The position numbers were made by a program, and so were the translations under genes. Shown in pieces: positions 60,936 through 64,000 of a DNA stretch of 64,000 nt. The stretch is taken from the NCBI RefSeq assembly GCF_001953955.1, contig NZ_CP019300.1:372001-436000 (forward strand), given 5' to 3'. Positions within the stretch are counted from its first letter, which is position 1. Each line of letters opens with the position of its first letter. Source of the stretch: Prevotella intermedia ATCC 25611 = DSM 20706. Its GTDB lineage: Bacteria > Bacteroidota > Bacteroidia > Bacteroidales > Bacteroidaceae. The notes under the pieces were generated by a model, which had not been told where the DNA came from, made no database searches, and worked only from the letters and a program-made list of their open reading frames with translations.

Positions 60936-61988
60936 TTATTTGTAGAAGTTCTTTTCAAAGGCTGCAAATTCGTCTTTGCCCTTTATGCAGCGTTTCCACC
61001 ACGCTTCGAGAAATCCGAAACCGTAGCCCATAAGCTGTACAAAAGCTGCACGAATGCTGAGGAAACCTATCTTTATGCTTTTGTTCTGAAGAGTGCTATC
61101 CAACAAAATCAGAAGCGAATAGAGTAGGACGGGAATGATGGCACATATACAAAGGAATATGCCAATGGCTTTCGATGCAGAAGAAAGAGATGGTGCGAAC
61201 GAAAAGAAAAGCCCGATACAGAGAAGCAAGACAAGGAAGATGACGCCCACCGTGAAGACCATTGGCAGCAGATGGACGAGCTTCAGCGACTCTGGATATT
61301 TCTTATAAAGGTTGATGCGTGCAATGCCCGAGTTGTATACTTGGCGGTAGAACTTTCTGAAGTCGGTGCGGCGTTTGTGCCATACCCACGCTTCGGGAAA
61401 GAGTCGGCAGCGTTTTCCTGCCTTGAAAATGCGGATAGAAAAGTCTATGTCTTCGCCAAAGCGCATCTTGGAAAACCCTTTGAGTTCCATATAGACGTCG
61501 CGGCGTATGCCCATATTGAAAGAACGGGGATAGAACTTGTCTAATTTCTTCTTGCCACCACGGATACCGCCTGTTGTAAAGAACGAAGTCATAGAGTAGG
61601 AAATCGCCTTTTGGGTGTCGGTAAACGAATCGTGGGCTGCGTCAGGGCCGCCAAATGCGTCGGCAGGTTCACGCTTCAGCTCCTCTTCAATGGCGTTTAG
61701 GTAGCCCTTGGGCAACACTACGTCAGAGTCGAGAATGAGCAGGTACTCGCCCTTTGCACGTTCAGCACCATAGTTGCGGCTTTGTCCCGGCCCCGAGTTA
61801 GGCTTCATAAAGTAGTGCAAATCAAGTCGGTCGGCATATTTGTTGCAAACCTCGTCGCACGGTTTCTGCGAGCCATCTTCCACGATGAGCACTTCAAAAT
61901 CGGTGAAAGTCTGGTTCAATAGGCTCGACAGAAGTTCGTCTACTTCGTCTGGGCGGTTGAAAACGGGAACGATGATGCTGTATTTCAT
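60936..61988 (-). CDS. Family 2 glycosyltransferase, membrane-anchored
   Basis: 350 residues. GT-A fold motifs: SIIVPVFNRPDEVDELLSSL at the N-terminus, VLIVEDGSQKP, LDSDVVLPKGYL (DSD metal motif, about 90-93) and FSKMRFGEDIDFSIR (ED, about 175). The C-terminus has three membrane segments (LVHLLPMVFTVGVIFLVLLL, LSSASKAIGIFLCICAIIPV). It presumably adds a sugar to a lipid-linked glycan or cell-surface polymer; the acceptor cannot be read. Followed by radC. Confidence 0.9.
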   Translation of the reverse strand: MKYSIIVPVFNRPDEVDELLSSLLNQTFTDFEVLIVEDGSQKPCDEVCNKYADRLDLHYFMKPNSGPGQSRNYGAERAKGEYLLILDSDVVLPKGYLNAIEEELKREPADAFGGPDAAHDSFTDTQKAISYSMTSFFTTGGIRGGKKKLDKFYPRSFNMGIRRDVYMELKGFSKMRFGEDIDFSIRIFKAGKRCRLFPEAWVWHKRRTDFRKFYRQVYNSGIARINLYKKYPESLKLVHLLPMVFTVGVIFLVLLLCIGLFFSFAPSLSSASKAIGIFLCICAIIPVLLYSLLILLDSTLQNKSIKIGFLSIRAAFVQLMGYGFGFLEAWWKRCIKGKDEFAAFEKNFYK

Positions 61989-62033
61989 AATACTTGGGCG
62001 ATGTTAGGGTGTTACAAGGTGTTATAGAAAGAA

Positions 62034-62082
62034 CAAAAGGACAAAAAGGTGGGCTTGACGTCCTTACCTTTTTGTCCTTTTG
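62034..62082 (-). terminator. Terminator of efp
   Basis: Perfect 17-bp stem CAAAAGGACAAAAAGGT / ACCTTTTTGTCCTTTTG with a 15-base loop, six bases after the efp stop codon. The minus-strand right arm is T-rich. Confidence 0.75.
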
Positions 62083-62087
62083 TTGTA

Positions 62088-62654
62088 TTATGCGTTTACA
62101 CGACCTAAGTAGCTTCCGTCGCGTGTATCAATCTGAATGACTTCGCCTTCGTTGATGAACAATGGCACACGAACTACAGCACCAGTTTCAAGTGTGGCAG
62201 GCTTTGTTGCGTTGGTGGCAGTGTTGCCCTTTATGCCTGGCTCGCTGTGTGTAATCTTCAATGTTGTCTTGACAGGCATTTCGGCTGAAAGGATAGTGCC
62301 GTCAGAAGTGTCTGTAACAACTTCTACCACATCGCCTTCCTTCATGTAGTCAGCACCTGTAATCTGATGGAGAGGAATTGGGATTTGTTCGAATGTTTCT
62401 TGGTTCATGAAGATGTAGCCCGTTGGGTCTTGGTAAAGATACTGATAAGGGCGACGCTCTACGCGTACATCTTCGAGTTTGAAACCTACTTGGAACGTAC
62501 GCTCGAGTACACGGCCATCAGATACATTCTTCAGTTTTGTAATCATAACGGTGTTACCCTTGCCTGGCTTTCTGTGTTGAAAGTCGATACAAGTCCAAAT
62601 CTTTCCATCAAGGCGGATACATGTTCCGATTTTGATTTCCTGTGAATTAATCAT
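62088..62654 (-). CDS. efp: Translation elongation factor P
   Basis: 188 residues, full length. It relieves ribosome stalling at polyproline stretches. The tip lysine is in RKPGKGNTV (about residue 32). KOW-like domain I, OB domains II (TDTSDGTILSAEMPVKTTL) and III (VPLFINEGEVIQIDTRDGSY) are complete. No epmA/epmB neighbours. The promoter -7 box TATCTTTG is on the minus strand at 62712-62719. Confidence 0.96.
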   Translation of the reverse strand: MINSQEIKIGTCIRLDGKIWTCIDFQHRKPGKGNTVMITKLKNVSDGRVLERTFQVGFKLEDVRVERRPYQYLYQDPTGYIFMNQETFEQIPIPLHQITGADYMKEGDVVEVVTDTSDGTILSAEMPVKTTLKITHSEPGIKGNTATNATKPATLETGAVVRVPLFINEGEVIQIDTRDGSYLGRVNA

Positions 62655-62770
62655 AATCTGCTTATATATAATTTGTTATTTATTTGTTACGGAATAATTT
62701 GCTTTGCGGTGCAAAGATAAGCAAAATATAGAAAAAAACATAAATTATTTTGCTAAAAAACTTTCTTTTC

Positions 62771-62801
62771 TTGGTTAATTGAAAAAGAATGAGTAATTTT
62801 G
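62771..62801 (+). promoter_or_regulatory. Promoter of rpmH
   Basis: TTG (62771-62773), 20 bases, then TAATTTTG (62794-62801). Leader of about 70 bases before the L34 start. Confidence 0.6.
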
Positions 62802-62875
62802 CAGCCCATAACGTGAGATTATGTCTCGGCGTGATGTTTATAATCGCATAATAACATAAAAAAGAATATAAAGCA

Positions 62876-63031
62876 ATGAAAAGAACATTTCAGCCTCACA
62901 ACCGTCGTCGTGTAAACAAGCACGGTTTCCGTGAAAGAATGGCAACAAAGGACGGCCGTCGCGTATTGGCAGCTCGCCGTGCTAAGGGTCGTAAGAAACT
63001 TACAGTATCTGACGAGCATCACGGAAAATAA
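62876..63031 (+). CDS. rpmH: 50S ribosomal protein L34
   Basis: 51 residues starting [18 protein letters not shown] and containing the L34 block [20 protein letters not shown]. Complete and highly basic. The gene is short. It has its own promoter and terminator; dnaA/rnpA are not adjacent. Confidence 0.97.
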   Translation: MKRTFQPHNRRRVNKHGFRERMATKDGRRVLAARRAKGRKKLTVSDEHHGK

Positions 63032-63060
63032 TCTGAAGGGCTTGCAGAAAATTGAGTTGA

Positions 63061-63102
63061 AAACGGAAAGAAGGAGAGGATATTCTTTGCTTCTTTCCGT
63101 TT
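63061..63102 (+). terminator. Terminator of rpmH
   Basis: Perfect 13-bp stem AAACGGAAAGAAG / CTTCTTTCCGTTT (63061-63073, 63090-63102) followed by T7 and C. The 16-base loop contains TTTG, the -33 element of the next gene. Confidence 0.85.
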
Positions 63103-63117
63103 TTTTCTTTAACTTTG
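63086..63117 (+). promoter_or_regulatory. Promoter of the PASTA gene inside the rpmH terminator
   Basis: TTTG (63086-63089), 20-base spacer, TAACTTTG (63110-63117): full Bacteroidetes promoter, overlapping the terminator hairpin, 30 bases before the ATG. Confidence 0.65.
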
Positions 63118-63146
63118 CCCCTATAATAAGTTATTAATAAGGTAAG

Positions 63147-63926
63147 ATGACATCAAAGGATTTTGTCCATAGCTTTTTCAGCACCTACATTTGGGGAAAT
63201 ATCCTCGCAATAGTCATTCTCGTAACGATGCTCTCGATAGGAGTCAGATACGGAATTGACTATTATACCCACGTTGGCGAGTCTATCGTTGTGCCCGATG
63301 TGATTCATAAGCAGTACGACGATGCACTCGATATAATGGACAAAGTGGGACTGACAATGGAGGTTGCAGATACTGGATACGTAAAGGAATTGCCGCCAGA
63401 CTGCATTCTTGAACAGACGCCGGCAGGCGGAAAGCGTGTGAAATCTACACGTGTCATCTATGTAACCATTAATGCAGCCACTGCACCGACCCTTCCTTTG
63501 CCCGACCTTGCCGACAATAGCTCGCTTCGAGAAGCGCAGGCTCTGTTGCTCTCAATGGGCTTTAAGGTAGGCGACCCCGAATATATATCAGGCGAGAAAG
63601 ACTGGGTTTATGGTGTTTTAGTAAATGGAAAGCTCGCTCAAGCAGGCGACCGTGTGCCTAACGACGCAGTTATTGTATTGCAAGTGGGCGACGGCACGCG
63701 CGATGCAAATGATACAACGAGCCACCGTCCTGCAGTTCAGTACGAAGAAGTACAGGTGGAAGAGCCCAGATACGAGGAATATTACGATTGGGTAGAAGTG
63801 CCTGTGGACGAGAATGGCAACGAAATTAAAGATGGCGACGGCACTCTGCCACGCACAGTACCGTCGGTTCCACCGCAGCAACCTGCATTGCCGCCCGACC
63901 ACAATGCGCCAAAGCCAACCGATTAA
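63147..63926 (+). CDS. PASTA-domain membrane protein
   Basis: 259 residues. One N-terminal membrane segment (WGNILAIVILVTMLSIGV, about 13-30) is followed by three PASTA-like repeats: VVPDVIHKQYDDALDIMDKV, LPLPDLADNSSLREAQALLL and the GEKDWVYGVLVNGKLAQAGD block, then a Pro- and Glu-rich tail (VPPQQPALPPDHNAP). PASTA domains bind peptidoglycan or beta-lactams in kinases and PBPs; here no kinase or transpeptidase domain is fused. In Bacteroidetes such genes often precede an rluD-type gene. Confidence 0.88.
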   Translation: MTSKDFVHSFFSTYIWGNILAIVILVTMLSIGVRYGIDYYTHVGESIVVPDVIHKQYDDALDIMDKVGLTMEVADTGYVKELPPDCILEQTPAGGKRVKSTRVIYVTINAATAPTLPLPDLADNSSLREAQALLLSMGFKVGDPEYISGEKDWVYGVLVNGKLAQAGDRVPNDAVIVLQVGDGTRDANDTTSHRPAVQYEEVQVEEPRYEEYYDWVEVPVDENGNEIKDGDGTLPRTVPSVPPQQPALPPDHNAPKPTD

Positions 63927-63931
63927 GTAGT

Positions 63932-64000
63932 ATGATAGACGACGAGGAATACTTTGACGACGAGCTGATTGACAATCTTTTGGACGCAGACGAGGCTGTT
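63932..64000 (+). CDS. Start of a gene cut by the window edge
   Basis: ATG 63932, five bases after the PASTA stop, begins an acidic stretch (MIDDEEYFDDELIDNLLDAD) that runs off the end. In this gene order in Bacteroidetes an RluA/RluD-family pseudouridine synthase with an acidic N-terminus is usual; the product cannot be read from 23 codons. Confidence 0.55.
   Translation, partial: MIDDEEYFDDELIDNLLDADEAV

Overview
The window looks like a chromosomal segment of a Prevotella-type member of the Bacteroidota. The evidence is the many promoters of the Bacteroidetes type (-7 TAnnTTTG, in the best cases with TTG or TTTG about 20 bases upstream), several families typical of the group (DUF4252, BspA-like leucine-rich repeats, membrane AraC regulators, DUF3853, Z1) and gene order such as topA-aroK-speA. 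An oral Prevotella is a guess; no 16S rRNA is present.

Region 1 (1-20400) is an accessory island. It opens with the 3' part of a very large STAND NTPase resembling Avs (AVAST) antiphage sensors, interrupted by an in-frame TGA near its end. Then follows a tightly packed restriction/defence cluster: a small HTH regulator with a tandem dyad operator, a DNA cytosine-5 methyltransferase, a GHKL (MutL/MORC-like) ATPase, a Z1-domain helicase-like protein, a PD-(D/E)XK protein and an AIPR protein. A frameshifted AlbA_2/ATPase gene ends the plus-strand block at a bidirectional hairpin. On the minus strand lies a mobilization and DNA-handling module (membrane protein, relaxase, MobC-like protein, small ORFs, winged-helix protein, DnaC-like ATPase, HTH protein, DUF3853 protein). 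No integrase is visible. The island stops before tRNA-Met (20411-20484).

Region 2 (20500-31300) holds ribF, a CPBP protease and a 1144-residue BspA-like surface protein co-transcribed with a small acidic protein. Next to it is an IS graveyard: a truncated IS982-type element, a second truncated IS982-type element, and an IS256-type element (8-bp target duplication) that was itself hit by a complete IS982-type copy.

Region 3 (31300-52900) is mostly housekeeping: two ECF sigma/anti-sigma pairs (one inside a three-gene DUF4252 operon), speA, aroK, topA, ruvB, dusB, a secreted LRR protein, a YitT-family protein, a Zn/Cd-type P-ATPase, pnp and murF.

Region 4 (52900-64000) has two convergent membrane-linked AraC-type regulators next to a large secreted orphan protein, which again is followed by a small acidic protein ending in WDY. 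The orphan is preceded by an (ATT)7 tract that also forms a poly-leucine mini-ORF. Then come radC, a glycosyltransferase, efp, rpmH, a PASTA protein and the start of one more gene.

Two signals are not explained by ordinary annotation. One is a modular intergenic repeat family (three long copies and two partial ones) with swapped 6-nt modules and compensatory changes. The other is the repeated pairing of a large secreted protein with a small acidic protein of shared layout.
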